A DNA stretch of 64,000 nt from Symbiodinium natans (GCA_905221605.1 CAJNDS010002475.1:159001-223000), one strand, 5' to 3'; counted from the first letter of the stretch, positions 41,288-52,035 are shown. Program-made: numbers and translations. The notes: generated from the sequence alone by a model not told the origin.

Positions 41288-41520
41288 TGTACGTAGAGCT
41301 TCAAAGTTCAGCTCCTTCGAAACGTAAGGGTCCTTGGTTGGGATGTCCTTACACAAACAGTCCTTAATTGGGCTTCTAGTACCCCCTTGTGAGAATCCCT
41401 GTTAAGGACTGTTGGAAGAAGGGAGAACATCCCAAGTCCTTGGGCCTGGGGTTTTGAAGCCGCCGAGGACTGGGACATCAAGCTACTGCTGACCACAGCC
41501 ACGGAGTTCGAGACGGGCAG
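41288..41520 (+). CDS. Predicted exons around a family C-bearing intron
   Basis: Exon 41288-41323 (YVELQSSAPSK) ends C|GTAAGG, and exon 41460-41520 (AEDWDIKLLLTTATEFETG) follows TTTTGAAG; phases agree. The intron contains a family C element with an 8-bp target duplication. Removing only the element would also leave the frame open, so the intron could predate or derive from the insertion. The last exon ends AG|GACTCC, a possible GA donor. Confidence 0.45.
41338..41435. mobile_element. Family C element, copy 5, 8-bp duplication
   Basis: 98 bp, TTGGGATGTCC ... GAACATCCCAA, flanked by GTCCTTGG at 41330-41337 and 41436-41443. Confidence 0.82.
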
Positions 41521-42042
41521 GACTCCCTTTCTTAACCCCAAATCGGAAAGACCGAAACCCCCAAGACAAAGGAGAAAACGGGCCAAAAGCGCATGAAATT
41601 TCGAAGCCTCAAACCCCCTTCCGGCGCAACGTACGCTAGACAAGGAATGCCGATAAAGAAGATGAACGTGGGTGAGCTCGAACTGGCGATAGCTGGCGCT
41701 CCGGGTGGTGCAAGTCGTACTAAAGGGGTCGGAATGAATAATTACGAATACTAGACCATTCTGGTCCATATATCCCTTTAACAAAGAATGTTTGACGTGA
41801 GTTTGTTGAGGGGGAACCATTGTTCCGAGAGAGATTCGTATCTGTACCATCCGGTCCACTGCCAGCTATGCAACGAGTTTCTTGCGATTTCCCCTGAGCC
41901 CCCGACCTCAAGACGTTCTTGCCCCATCTGCGTGCGGTCCACACGAACACACAAGCAGCGAATCGGCTGAGTAAGTTCCGGTCGCCTCCGAACAGCAGCG
42001 AAACAAGCCCGCGATGCCCTCCCACAACAACACGCAACCCTC

Positions 42043-42107
42043 TGGTTCTTAGTAGGGAATGGGGGATGTGGGGTACCTCATTCCCCCATTGCCTACTAAG
42101 AACCAGC
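42043..42107. other. 65-bp hairpin
   Basis: CTGGTTCTTAGTAGG is exactly complementary to CCTACTAAGAACCAG, with AATGGGGGA and a T/C-rich complement inside. Probably a tiny inverted-repeat element. Confidence 0.6.
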
Positions 42108-42179
42108 CAGACAAATTCAAGAAGTTGCTGCGCCACAGAAAGCATGCAAAGACCCAACGCCTTAAAGCTCAGGATTTGC

Positions 42180-43300
42180 TATCGAGTCTTTGGGGCAAGG
42201 GCAAGGGCAAGTAGGGCAAGTCTCCAGGCCCGAAGCCCTAAACCCACAGCCCAAAAGCCCCAACTCGAACCTTGAGAGGCCCCCCCCCCTTTCAGGGGTG
42301 TAGGGTTGGCACCTGCAGGATAGAGTACAAGCCCTTCGTGCAGGCGGCTGGTGCCCTCGCTTGCTGCAGTTTTTCTTCTCATGGTGGCTGAGGGTTTTGG
42401 GTGCTTCGGAGGGCTTTTTGGATCTTTAGGGGGCTGCGAACCACGACAGCAAAGAGGGAACAAAAGCCAAAAGGCCAAGGATGGCCCAACAGGTCCCACC
42501 TGCTTTTCTTCGACATTCCAACCCGGCCCTGTGTTCCTCCAGCCCCTATCTAGTCTTTGCTTGTCTTCGCTTGCTTGTTGTGCCAGGACCCCATAGGCGG
42601 CCTGCAGGGCATCGAACACCATGGTCTAAACTGGGGGGGAGGGGGGGGTAATGATGACGTCATGTCGGGTCCGTTCAGGGTCGAGGGTTTTTTCTCTTGA
42701 GTCTAGGCTTCTGGGCATGGGTTGGCTGTTGGTGTGCTTGGTGAAGGTCGAGATGTGGGCGTGGGGTTGTGCAGCAAAGGTTGTTCAAGGCCCACTAGGG
42801 GAAAGGGAAATACGGAATGGAATGTGCCGAACAGGATGTGGTCATTCATGAACAATGCACACGGTTGTACGTGGGGGCACACGGTGAATGGAAAATCGAG
42901 GTGGCTGGGCAAGGACGGGTTGAAGACAGACATGCCCACGCGGTAAAAGTGGCGGAAAATACATAGAGTTTCACCGTGCTTGTCGAGACAGATCACCTTG
43001 TTGAGTTGAAGCCAGGCCGAAGGGGAAACAAGAAGCTGTGGCCACCGTATTTTGGCACACGCTCTTTGCGTGCGGAGGTGTATCTGCATATCACCCCTTT
43101 GCCGTCTGCGCCATCTGCGCGAGTTGGTGGCGGGGGGGGGGATGGACGGAGACGGGGGTAAGCTGCTTCCGCAGCCCGTGCGCCGGCTCGCCCGAGCGGG
43201 ACTGCAATGCAGCCTCAGCCCTTTGAAGCTTAAAGCCGAGGGGCCAGAACTAAACCTCAGCATCGAGGAGCCCACGGCAAGAAATCGACAAATACCTTTA
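42180..43300. other. No confident gene
   Basis: Long overlapping open frames on both strands (- 42179-42622, - 42703-43275, + 43052-43309). None has splice or motif support. Confidence 0.3.
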
Positions 43301-43506
43301 GACCTTTAGGGTTTAGGGTTTAGGGTTTTAAGTTTTGACAAAGTTAGAGGGCGAAAAAAGGGCTGCACCAAGCCCACATCCTTCATAAAGGCCCCGCTAG
43401 GCCCTTGGGCCCTTGGGACATGTTTCATATTTCTGCCAAAAAACGGGCTTTAAGAGGATCATATTCAGGAATATGTCTTGAGAGCGTTTTTTTAGGGTGC
43501 CATCCT

Positions 43507-43590
43507 GGGATGTTCCCACTTATACTCACAGCCCTTTATCGGAATTCCAACCTATTCAGGGCTGTTGGTATAAGGGGGAACATCCCAAGG
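43507..43590. mobile_element. Family C element, copy 6, 8-bp duplication
   Basis: 84 bp, GGGATGTTCCCACTTATACT ... GTATAAGGGGGAACATCCCA, flanked by GCCATCCT at 43499-43506 and 43591-43598. Confidence 0.83.
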
Positions 43591-43596
43591 GCCATC

Positions 43597-43651
43597 CTAA
43601 ACCCTAAACCCTAAACCCTAAACCCTAAACCCTAAACCCTAAACCCTAAAC
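43597..43651. repeat. Telomere-type array (CCCTAAA)n
   Basis: Eight units, starting in the family C target duplication. Confidence 0.93.
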
Positions 43652-43686
43652 TCCCTAAGGGCTCTTTACATCCCTGTCTATCGCAG

Positions 43687-43780
43687 CACCGCGCAGGCCG
43701 CTCCGGAGATCATCGGCGCGCTCCGCCAGCGCAGGGCGGCCTATGAGGAGAAGCGGCGGACCGCGTGGGCGCCCCAAGAA
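43687..43780 (+). CDS. Predicted internal exon
   Basis: CTGTCTATCGCAG acceptor, then TAQAAPEIIGALRQRRAAYE and EKRRTAWAPQE before GTTCTC. GC-ending codons throughout, probably helical. One of the better isolated exon calls. Function unknown. Confidence 0.5.
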
Positions 43781-43808
43781 GTTCTCAAAAAAAGCCCCTC
43801 TTGCAGGC

Positions 43809-43905
43809 CCTAAGCCCTTTAAGCCCTTTAAGCCCTTTAAGCCCTTTAAAGCCCTTTAAGCCCTTTAAGCCCTTTTAAAGCCCTTTAAGCCCTTTAAGCC
43901 CTTTA
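43809..43905. repeat. 9-bp AAGCCCTTT array
   Basis: About ten units with occasional extra A or T, immediately after the exon at 43687. Confidence 0.9.
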
Positions 43906-44397
43906 AACCCTAAACCCCTGATTTTTCAGGAGTTCCGTGAGGCTTTGTCTGAGATATAAAGCGAAGTCGAGTCTCTCAGTCTTCGGGGCTTTGGCGCGGG
44001 CTTGGGTTCTTTTTAGGAAGCTCCGGGCGGCTTTGGGGTTTTTTAGTAAACGAAATTCTAACTGTACTTCTAACTGTACTTATAGCCACATTGGGGCACT
44101 TAAGGGGCTTATAAGTGGGTTGTAAGTACAGTCATGATTGGTTAATAAGTACCAGGAATCTCCAAGTCGGGTTGTCAGGATGAAGGTAGTGCCATGTTGT
44201 GTCATGACCAGAGACCCTAAAGCCTAAATCCGATGTAAACCCTAAAACCCGAAACCCTAAACCGCAGCATTATTTTTTGCCGTTGGGGGGCCGAAGGCAC
44301 TTGAGAAAGCCAAGGGCGACAGGGTGCAAAAATTTGGAGGGTGCTGCTGGGCCTCAAAAATCCGAGCCTTCGAGTCGTAGGGGCTGGGTAAACCTTT

Positions 44398-44455
44398 TCC
44401 TACTAGAAAAAAAAGGGTTAACCTTTTTGGGGGCTGGGGTATTCAGCCCCTAAGG
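44398..44455. mobile_element. Family I repeat element
   Basis: GGGTTAACCTTTTTGGGGGC and TGGGGTATTCAG, shared with 54284-54372. Confidence 0.45.
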
Positions 44456-45447
44456 GGTCTTTGACCTGCATATCCTCAAACTCCACAATTCCGACCCCTG
44501 TAGTAAGTGTCTTCAAAGGCTGCCAGGAAGTTCGGATTTTTTCTCATCGGGAGCCTAGGGGTCAGCAGTGGGCTGAGCTGGTCAGGAGTTTCGAGGTTAT
44601 GGGGCGAGCAGGCTTGGCCGCAGGAATCCAGTATTCGCAGGAATTGAATGCAGGAAATGCATGAAAAGAATGGGCTTCGGTGCCAGAGGGCTTGATTTAA
44701 CGTGGTCTGGAAAGCGGTGCCGAGTGGAGCCCCAAACCCTGGCACGCGATCGACGCCCTGGCGCCCACCAACCGGAGGAGCCCGATTTCAGCACAGGATC
44801 CGTGGAGAGAAAGGAGTCAGCCTGCACTGTGGGGCTCAGACTTGTAGGAAGCCTTAAGGATTCAGAGTGGGCTTTGAAAGACGGAAACGAAGTTTCCTAT
44901 GAAAGACGGGACGAGGTTTGCTATGCGAAGGAAGAACTCGCAGAATCAGCTGATGCTGTTGCGAAACCCAATTCTTCCAAGAGTGCAGGGCATCAGTGTT
45001 ACTGCAAAAGGGGGTTGGGGTTTAGGGTTTAGGGTTTAGATTGACCCCTGCTTTGAACCGTGCGTGACTCAGGTCAGAAGAGTCGCCAGTGACAATGGAG
45101 GCGGATGGAAATTTGGGACTTGCTCCCAAACCGTAAAGCGCCCCCACAAATACACCCCCCAAACCTGACCCTAAACCCTTAATCGCGCTTTGGACTATGG
45201 AGATTCGGCTGTTTGGAGAGCTTGGCACAGTCAACGAGGGCATTTTTTGAGATCGCACACTGGCAACATAAAAGACATAAAAGACCAACGCCACCTGGAG
45301 TGCCATAAAGCAACTGCTACAAGGGCTGAGCATGTTCACTCGAAAGAGAAAACCTGAACCGCATACCCTGCGCCCGATGCCCAGGCCTTCGGAACAGCAA
45401 CACCCCACTGTAGTTGAAAAGCACTCCATGAATTCCTAATCCTTTGC

Positions 45448-45508
45448 CCCTAAACCCTAAACCCTAAACCCTAAACCCTAAACCCCAAACCCTAAACCCT
45501 AAACCCAT
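45448..45508. repeat. Telomere-type array (CCCTAAA)n
   Basis: About eight units, 12 bases before the exon at 45521. Confidence 0.92.
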
Positions 45509-45520
45509 CATGGTTGGGAG

Positions 45521-45699
45521 AAGCCTCGCTGAAGACGCCAAGCACCGGTGTTCAGCTTCGTCGACGTTGCCCAAGTCTTCGGGCCTTCTCAACTCCCTGG
45601 TATAATCCCCTTCTAATCCCAAAACTTAACCTTTAGTTCCCCCAGGTTACTGGACAACTAGGACTCTGTCCGAGAATGTCAGAATTTCCGGGGATGCCA
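45521..45699 (+). CDS. Predicted exons around a family H intron
   Basis: Exon 45521-45599 (SLAEDAKHRCSASSTLPKSS then GLLNSL) and exon 45662-45699 (DSVRECQNFRGC, then CA|GTAATC). The 62 bases between are the right part of a family H element and form a GT-AG intron (GTATAATCC ... GGACAACTAG|G) in phase 0. Second occurrence of this family as an apparent intron. Confidence 0.48.
45600..45661. mobile_element. Family H element, truncated copy
   Basis: GTATAATCCCCTTCTAATCC ... GGTTACTGGACAACTAG. It lacks the left inverted repeat seen at 3334. Confidence 0.65.
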
Positions 45700-46299
45700 G
45701 TAATCTTTTACGGCCTTGGGTTCTCGAAGTATGTCTTCTCATGCCTGTAAGTCCACGCACAGCCCCACGGAGAGCCGAAGCTCCTCCCCGATCTCTTGTC
45801 AGAGCCACGAAGCCCTACGCCCTCGAAGCATCTCACAAAACGACCTGAAACCCTGAAACTCTGAACCCTAAACCCTAAACTCTCAACTTCGAAGCTCCCC
45901 GAAGCTTGAGGCGATTGAGCTCTGCTTCGGGGAAGAGATTGAAGAAGTCGCGAGAACCATGCGGGAGGTTGGGAAGAGGGGGTCCGAAAATCCGAAAAAC
46001 GTCCCTGCCAAATACCCCAACAACATTCTGCAAACAAAACCCTAGAGCCCCAAAACCCCAAACCCCTAAACCCCAAGCCCTACGCCCAAGCGCTCCGCTA
46101 TTTGGGGAGCTTCCGGGGATGCTAAGTCTGCTAAGTGTGATGGCGACTGAGGGAATGCGCCTTAGGAGTTCAGCATCTGCCGGCGGCCCCTTTGGAACTT
46201 GCGTTAGCTTGTTTGCTTTTTGCAGTGTAGGCATTTTGGGGGGCCCAAGTAGAGGGACCGAACCACAGGAAACGCACGCTGCAGGATTCTGCCCCAAAC

Positions 46300-47106
46300 C
46301 CTGCACCAGAGATCCTCACAAGGGAACTTCCCAAAGGAACGGTAACTTTGAAGTTAACAAGGTTTCCACACGCAGCTCCACAGCCCTAGGATTCAGATTC
46401 CCGTTGGACCTCGAAACTCCAATGCCTGCGTGCCCAAAGACAATCCTGCAGAGACCCGTGTGAGCCACAATCAACTTTTTTCGAGGGTTGATACTGGATA
46501 TGGTGATACAGGAAGCCATGTTATATCGCAGGGCTGAAGGTGGGGTCAGGTGCTTTTCGTTCCAAGGTCTCGCTCTTCCTTGTCCCTTTTCTTAGGTTTG
46601 GCAAGCCTGGAGGTTCTTGGGTCCATTGTGGTCCCATGGTCCCTTGGTCTTCTGGTCTCGGGCCGCCATGACCCGCGTCGCATCTCCGAAGAGATATGAT
46701 CTGCTCAGGGCAGGGGTATGTTCAGCAAAACGGTCGCGCATCTTCGTGGGCCGCGCAATCCCAGCCACAGAACAGAAAACCCCTGCCTGGCATCCGGAAT
46801 CACCCGGCTCCCCACTCGCTATCCTTCACATTCACCCACAGGTGGGTCATACGCACATAGTGGCGCCGGCGAACACGTGACCACATCCGTACAGTCTCGG
46901 GCCGAAGGACGGCCCAAAAAAGTTCCTGCCGAGCCGTGGGAACTGCCGGTCAACACCCTCTTACTTTAAAAGACGTGCCAAAAGTGCAAATCACCCTATC
47001 TCTGTACTTCAGCCGTCTCACCAAATCCTAGCAATCGCAGTATTCTTGCTGGTGAACAGCCCAGGAGCTGGAAGTGCAAAAAAAGGCCCCAGGCGCTGCA
47101 AATGAG
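46300..47106. other. No confident gene
   Basis: A possible exon near 46666-46716 (AAMTRVASPKRYDLLRAG before GGGTATG) is the only candidate. Otherwise unassigned. Confidence 0.3.
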
Positions 47107-47411
47107 AGGGAGGGCCAGACCCATAAACACAAACGCCTCCACTCCCGCGCTGGACGCGGATGCTATCTGCTGCCCCTTGCGCGTGGCAGTTTCACTACTG
47201 TTTGCCTATGAACAAGATACTAATCCCGAGACTGCCCTTACAAGGAAGAATGTGTGTGTGTGTGTGTGTTTTTTTTTGGGGGGGGGGTTGGGGATTCTTA
47301 AGCAAATAGTAGTTCATGAGGGTTAAACTGGAGAAGTCCTGGCAGCTCAAAAAACTTGGAGGCCTTTGGACAAGTGGACCCTGCGGGTCAAGGCACTCTC
47401 ACCCGGCATGA
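47107..47411 (+). CDS. Predicted terminal exon split by a family B element
   Basis: Left part (HKRLHSRAGRGCYLLPLARG) and right part (FMRVKLEKSWQLKKLGGLWT..., TGA at 47409-47411) are in one frame when the element and one TTCA duplication are removed. No conventional donor coincides with the junction. Basic peptide, unknown. Confidence 0.35.
47195..47312. mobile_element. Family B element, copy 7, TTCA duplication
   Basis: CTACTGTTTGCC ... CTTAAGCAAATAGTAG, flanked by TTCA at 47191-47194 and 47313-47316. Contains (GT)n and T/G runs. Confidence 0.8.
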
Positions 47412-47444
47412 GCCCTGCCCCTGGCTTTTGGGGGCTAGTGGTAA

Positions 47445-47543
47445 GGTATGTTCCCCCTTGTACTAACAGTCCTTAATCGGGATTATAGTGCCCCCCTATT
47501 GGAATCCCTTTTAAGGACTGCTCGTACAAGGGGGGAGCATCCC
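47445..47543. mobile_element. Family C element, copy 7
   Basis: GGTATGTTCCCCCTTGTACT ... CGTACAAGGGGGGAGCATCC. Confidence 0.75.
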
Positions 47544-48380
47544 AAGGTTGTAGTCGTGATGGGGCCTTTTAGGGCTTACTGGAATGTTTGTGGGGGAAGA
47601 AGGCTTCGGCAATATAGAAGCCGGTCTCAGAATCGTTGATGTCAGCGTCTGCTAGCGTCGCTTGTGTATGACCCCCCACACCCCTCGCAGACGCAGATGC
47701 CATCCAGACAAGGACACAGAGGACACTACCCGAAAACCCTGAATCTGAACACCCCAAACGCCAAGCCCAAATCCGGAAGGCCAAAACCAACGTAAAAAGA
47801 AAGCCTTGTTAGAGCGCTCTAAAGGGCCGAAAGGCTTGAAGAAGCAAGGAGTTCTAAGAGCCCGAAAAGCCCCCTTTTTTCTTCAGCTAACCCTAAACCC
47901 CAAAACCCTAAACTCCTAAACCCCTGAACACGCCAGGGGTTGGTGTTTGGGGTTGAGGATTTAAGCCTAGGGTACCCCTGAAGCCCCCCATTGTTCCAAA
48001 GCTTTCCATGCCTCCCCGAGGTTTCGCTCATGCCTGATGTCTAAGCTGGAGCGCCTCTCACTCCAGGAGGTGCTTTCTCGGTAGGCTTCCACCAATTAGG
48101 GCTTGGGGCTCAGGGCTCAGGGCTGGGGTTGAAGAGGAAGGAAGCCTAGACAGGAAGCTCATGCACCCTTAAAACTTAAATCCCTAAACCCTAAAGAGCA
48201 GCAGCTGCTGTTTGGCAGGGGTGGCTGAGGAGTTTCGGTGTATGTGGCGGTTCTGCCAAGAGAAACCATAAGTCAGGAGAGGGACACAGCATTGCAGATC
48301 CTGAGCTTCCAGTTTCGGTGCGCACGGGTTTGGGCTTCAGGGCCTGGAGCCGGCGTCAGGACTGGGTACTAAGAGCCCAA

Positions 48381-48485
48381 AGTAGGCCCTTCTTCCTTTG
48401 TGTTTGAAGGTCTAGGTTATTGTAAGCGCCTTGAAGCCAGACTGGGCACCCTTTTATTGCTAGGTTATTCCTGGGTCTAGGGGAT
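48381..48485. mobile_element. Family J repeat element
   Basis: GTAGGCCCTTCTTCCTTTG ... GGGCACCCTTTTATTGCTAG ... GGTTATTCCTGGGTC. Confidence 0.5.
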
Positions 48486-48540
48486 GAGGCTCGAAACGTG
48501 TTGCTTTTGGAGTGGAGAGCTGTTGGGATGGGCCACATAG

Positions 48541-48626
48541 CCACATGCGAGAGTGATCCTCACCAGGTGCAGATGCTGATGCAGATGTGCCGCGAAGATG
48601 AGCAGGGAAACGTGCCATCCTCATAA
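48541..48626 (+). CDS. Predicted terminal exon
   Basis: After GCCACATAG the frame reads TCESDPHQVQMLMQMCREDE and QGNVPSS, then TAA. Methionine/glutamine-rich helix. Upstream exons unknown. Confidence 0.42.
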
Positions 48627-48779
48627 TTCCACGTTGAGAGGGGGGGGGAGCTCCGTTTAAGGCACTAGTCCGCACGTTTAGGACGTCTCCTTTGAGAATG
48701 TTCCTCTTTGAAAGATCACCAAAAAAGACCAAGCAAAATCCGGGGCAGAAAGTCGAACGCCTTGCAAGAGGCTTCGGTG

Positions 48780-48870
48780 CAAAGACAAGGATGAGAGGAG
48801 CTGATCCGATGTTCAACCCTGACACCCCTGGTCGTGCTCCCACATATGCTCCGGGGCAAGCCTTGCGTCC
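48780..48870 (+). CDS. Predicted exon
   Basis: Reads TRMRGADPMFNPDTPGRAPT then YAPGQALRP before GTATGT. The acceptor is not fixed and the frame is open further upstream to about 48692. Confidence 0.38.
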
Positions 48871-49250
48871 CGTATGTTTTTCATGCTCCGGGCTTTGGGG
48901 TTTAGGGTTTGGAGTTTAGGGGTTCGTCGCGGCTTAGGTTTTCTTTTGAGGGAAGGCGGGCCTCAGGGCCCCCTATGCCTAGCAATGGGTTTGCGGAAGC
49001 GCTCCAATGTTTCAGATACGATGATCCTCTCCGCAAATATCTGGAGGCTGGGAATGTAGCGCTTCTCTGAATCAGGTAACAGGAGTCTGGGTGGTTCCTT
49101 CGGCTCCCTCTTGAAACCAACCAGACCTACGCACAGCAAATCTGTAACTGTGCCAAACCTTCAACCTACGTAGGGTTTGGGATTAGGGCTTCGGGTATAG
49201 GGTGCGCACCACACTCGTCAACCTTGGCAGCTGCCCTTCGCAGCTCCCAG

Positions 49251-49694
49251 GTGCTTTACGAAGAGTTCCCCATGCTGCTGCAGCGGTGGGGGTTCCAAGC
49301 AAATCACCCGTAGGGTTTAGGGTTTAGGGTTTAGGGTTTAGGGTTTAGGGTTTAGGGTTTAGGGTTTAGGGTTTAGGGTTTAGGGTTTAGGGTTTAGGGT
49401 TCCAAGCAGTCTGATGACACTATAAGGGGGTTTACGAAAATAGGGGGTACCTTCTTGGGGCCGGCATTATAAGGGGATCCTACTATTTGGCATTTATTTT
49501 GGGGGTCCCGATTTTTGTAAACCCCCATAAGATTTAAAGTCGAACTCTTCAAGCTGTCGGAACTCCCGTATGGATTGAGTGTCAGCTTGTCGGATAGTCT
49601 TTAGGTCTGAGTTATACCTCATTCGAACACCCCTATGCAGGTTGAGGAAGGTTGCGGCCGCATTACGGTTTACGCTTTACAGCTTCCTTGCCAG
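49251..49694 (+). CDS. Predicted exons spanning a telomere array and a family D element
   Basis: Exon 49251-49298 (VLYEEFPMLLQRWGFQ) joins 49407-49429 (QSDDTIR) through a GC-AG intron filled by TTTAGGG repeats. That joins 49532-49596 (FKVELFKLSELPYGLSVSLS) through GT-AG intron 49430-49531, a family D element with donor GTTTACG. A further exon 49641-49694 (VEEGCGRITVYALQLPCQ) has good boundaries but its phase does not fit the previous one. Product unknown. Confidence 0.45.
49312..49400. repeat. Telomere-type array flanked by GGGTTCCAAGCA
   Basis: Twelve perfect TTTAGGG units. GGGTTCCAAGCA occurs at both edges (about 49290-49301 and 49397-49408). Confidence 0.95.
49426..49526. mobile_element. 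Family D element, copy 3, ATAA duplication
   Basis: 101 bp, GGGGGTTTACGAAAATAGGG ... GTAAACCCCC, flanked by ATAA at 49422-49425 and 49527-49530. Confidence 0.85.
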
Positions 49695-50046
49695 GTAGAG
49701 GTAGAGCGTGGGCTTCAAAAACCGAACCCTTGGTGTCACAGGGCTTCATACCTCGGGTCGCTGGGAAGTCAGAAGCCCGCGGCCCCGAGGGAGCTACGAG
49801 CTACCCTGTACCCCGAGCCGCCCCCAAGGCCCAAGCAGCCCTCCAGCCCCAAAGCCAGCCCTCACCCCAAAAGAGCCTTCTGAGGCGGAGGCTCGGGGGT
49901 TTTGAGATGTGCCTTCGAGAAAATTCCCGAAGCCGAGGTTGAGGGTTTCGGATTTTTTTGGGGCAGAGAGTCTTTCCAAATAGAATCGAATCCCTCAAAG
50001 GGACCCCCAAAATGGGGACATGAGCTTGGTTCTAACAAAGTTGCAG

Positions 50047-50154
50047 CGCGCTCGATTTGGGAGCGTGGCTTCGGGACATTCGAGGCTGCGCATTGATGCC
50101 CTGCACAACGCGCTAGTGGAGCCGAGCCCTCAGATCAGGAAGGCCCTTGCTGGG
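50047..50154 (+). CDS. Predicted 36-codon exon
   Basis: ACAAAGTTGCAG acceptor, RARFGSVASGHSRLRIDALH then NALVEPSPQIRKALAG, and GTTTGG. Phase 0 both sides. HEAT-like look of the second half is only an impression. Confidence 0.48.
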
Positions 50155-50412
50155 GTTTGGGGGTCGTCTAAAGCCCAAAGCCCTAAGCCCTAAACCCTTG
50201 GGGTTGTTCTCGGGGGGATTCGAGCTTCAACTGGAGTCTTAGGATTCCATGAGTCACTCATGAGTAGCTTATGGGCTTCAGAAAGCCCGGCTGGCGCAGT
50301 TCGGAAGGAAACAAGGCTTCGGGCTTTTGAGTCTCCTTTCGTCGTGGATCGTTTGATAGAATGGATCGGACATCAGGGTTCAGGGTCCAGGGCTTAGGGT
50401 TGTTGATTGGGC

Positions 50413-51180
50413 TTAGGGTTGTTGATTTTGATGAAAGGATTTGGGGCCCAGCACTACTGCGGCCCGCCAAGGACTGACGTTGCAATGCTGAGGATGCATC
50501 TGATTCTCTTGGCGAGGCGGGGTCCAGGTTGCCCCATGTGGCAACTTAGTCCGCTCCTGACAGTAGCACTCAAAAGCATCAGTAGCACAAAGGCTCTTTT
50601 GGGGGGAGTTCCTTACAGCCTTGCGACCTTGGAGTGTTTGGGGCTTAGCCTCCACCCCCCAGGTTTCCCCAAAAGCATCAGCTCTCGCAGGCGGCTTGGC
50701 TTGCCCTCCGACAACATCATGCCCGTGGAAGCCTTGGCTTTGCAGGGCTCATCGCCTCTTTCTAGAGCTGCATCATTGCGCAGCGGACCACATCAACTGC
50801 CCCCGAACCCACCCGACCCCCCAACTCCCCAACTCCCCCCCTTCCCACCCCCGCCCCAAGAGTATTGTGCTTTAGATGGCCTCCGGGTCCAGTGTTCAGA
50901 GTGTTTCGCTACGGAGTGAACTTCCACACGCCCAGTGGTTTCAAGAAAGTTCTACTCCTGAATGCGCAATTGCCTGTGCGACTAAGGCGCCACCAAGCCA
51001 GCCGAGATTGGCCCTTAGGTCTAAGCAAGGCTCCATCTCAAACCAACAGAATCGCTTTGCTCGCTCAGTTCTGTTGAGTGGACGAAGATGGAATTAGCGC
51101 CTGTAGTGGTGCCTGTGCCCCGAAATTGATGTCAAGCAAAGACCTTCCGCTCTGAAAGTCTCTGGAGTTACTACCTAGAC
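50413..51180. other. No confident gene
   Basis: Open frames at 50407-50919 include a proline-rich low-complexity stretch encoded by C runs. No splice-supported exon. Confidence 0.3.
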
Positions 51181-51440
51181 TTAGCTTAGCTTTGCCCTTG
51201 AGACATGAGAGGGCTTGGCGATACGAGTAGAAGGTTTCGGAATCACCGACGCTCTCTCAGGTGTGGGATTTGAGGAACGTCCTCTTAAGCGCCGACCAGC
51301 TTTGCTTATCGCGGATGCAGCCGCCCGGCCTAAAGGTTCCGAGGATTTTTTCTGAGGCTCTATGAAGTGTGGTTGAAAGTGTGTTGGGGGGGGGGGTTGT
51401 CTTGTGGGGGGCTGGCCTAGCTCCTTCTGTCTAAGCCCAG

Positions 51441-51720
51441 GATACACATCATCCTCAGCATCGTGCACCCCGATGAGCACGGCGACGTGGAGTTCGGGTA
51501 CTTCCTTCGCGTCTGTCCTTCAGCCGCAGAGACTGAAGAAAAATTGAACATACTAGGGCAATACGGGGATTATTATCTTTTTTTTCTTTTCTTGGGGGGT
51601 CTTAAGCAACTAGTAGTGATGGGACTGCCCTTGGCAGCTGAGATATCTAGGCTCACAAAGCCGTCAAACTTTACAGCTCCAAGCCTGCACCTTCTCAAAA
51701 AATCACAAAACACAGCTTGA
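51441..51720 (+). CDS. Predicted exon with EF-hand-like acidic segment
   Basis: TCTAAGCCCAG acceptor, then IHIILSIVHPDEHGDVEFGY and FLRVCPSAAETEEKLN. The stretch DEHGDVEFGYF recalls an EF-hand loop but lacks the full ligand spacing. The frame then runs through a partial family B element (about 51550-51616) to TGA at 51718, so the real donor is probably before 51550. Confidence 0.42.
51550..51616. mobile_element. Family B element, partial right half
   Basis: GGCAATACGGGGATTATT ... GTCTTAAGCAACTAGTAG. Confidence 0.55.
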
Positions 51721-52035
51721 GCCCTCAAGCCGAGAGCCTCCTGGTAGGCAAGGTTTAGTGTCTTGCCGTCCGAAGAAAAATGCCGTCCGAGGAGTCATCG
51801 GATTTGGGATTTCAGGTTTCGGAATGTCGGGTTTGGGCGGCTCAGGGGTTGAGAGAGATCAAGGACTTGGGGGGGGTTGAAGGGCTGTGGGTTGGAGAAC
51901 CCACAGTGGAGCGACTCCATCGGACCCCTGCAAGAATAGAAGCTTGGGGGGGGGGGGCGGGGGCATTGTAACCCTGATAGAACATATCAGTTCTCACCCG
52001 CAGGGCATGAACATTTGTAGAGGTTTCGGGTGCAG

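Noticed and set aside
42703-43275. 190-codon minus-strand open frame
   Set aside because: No splice, motif or composition support; a + strand frame is open over part of the same bases, and every better-supported gene model in the window is on the + strand.
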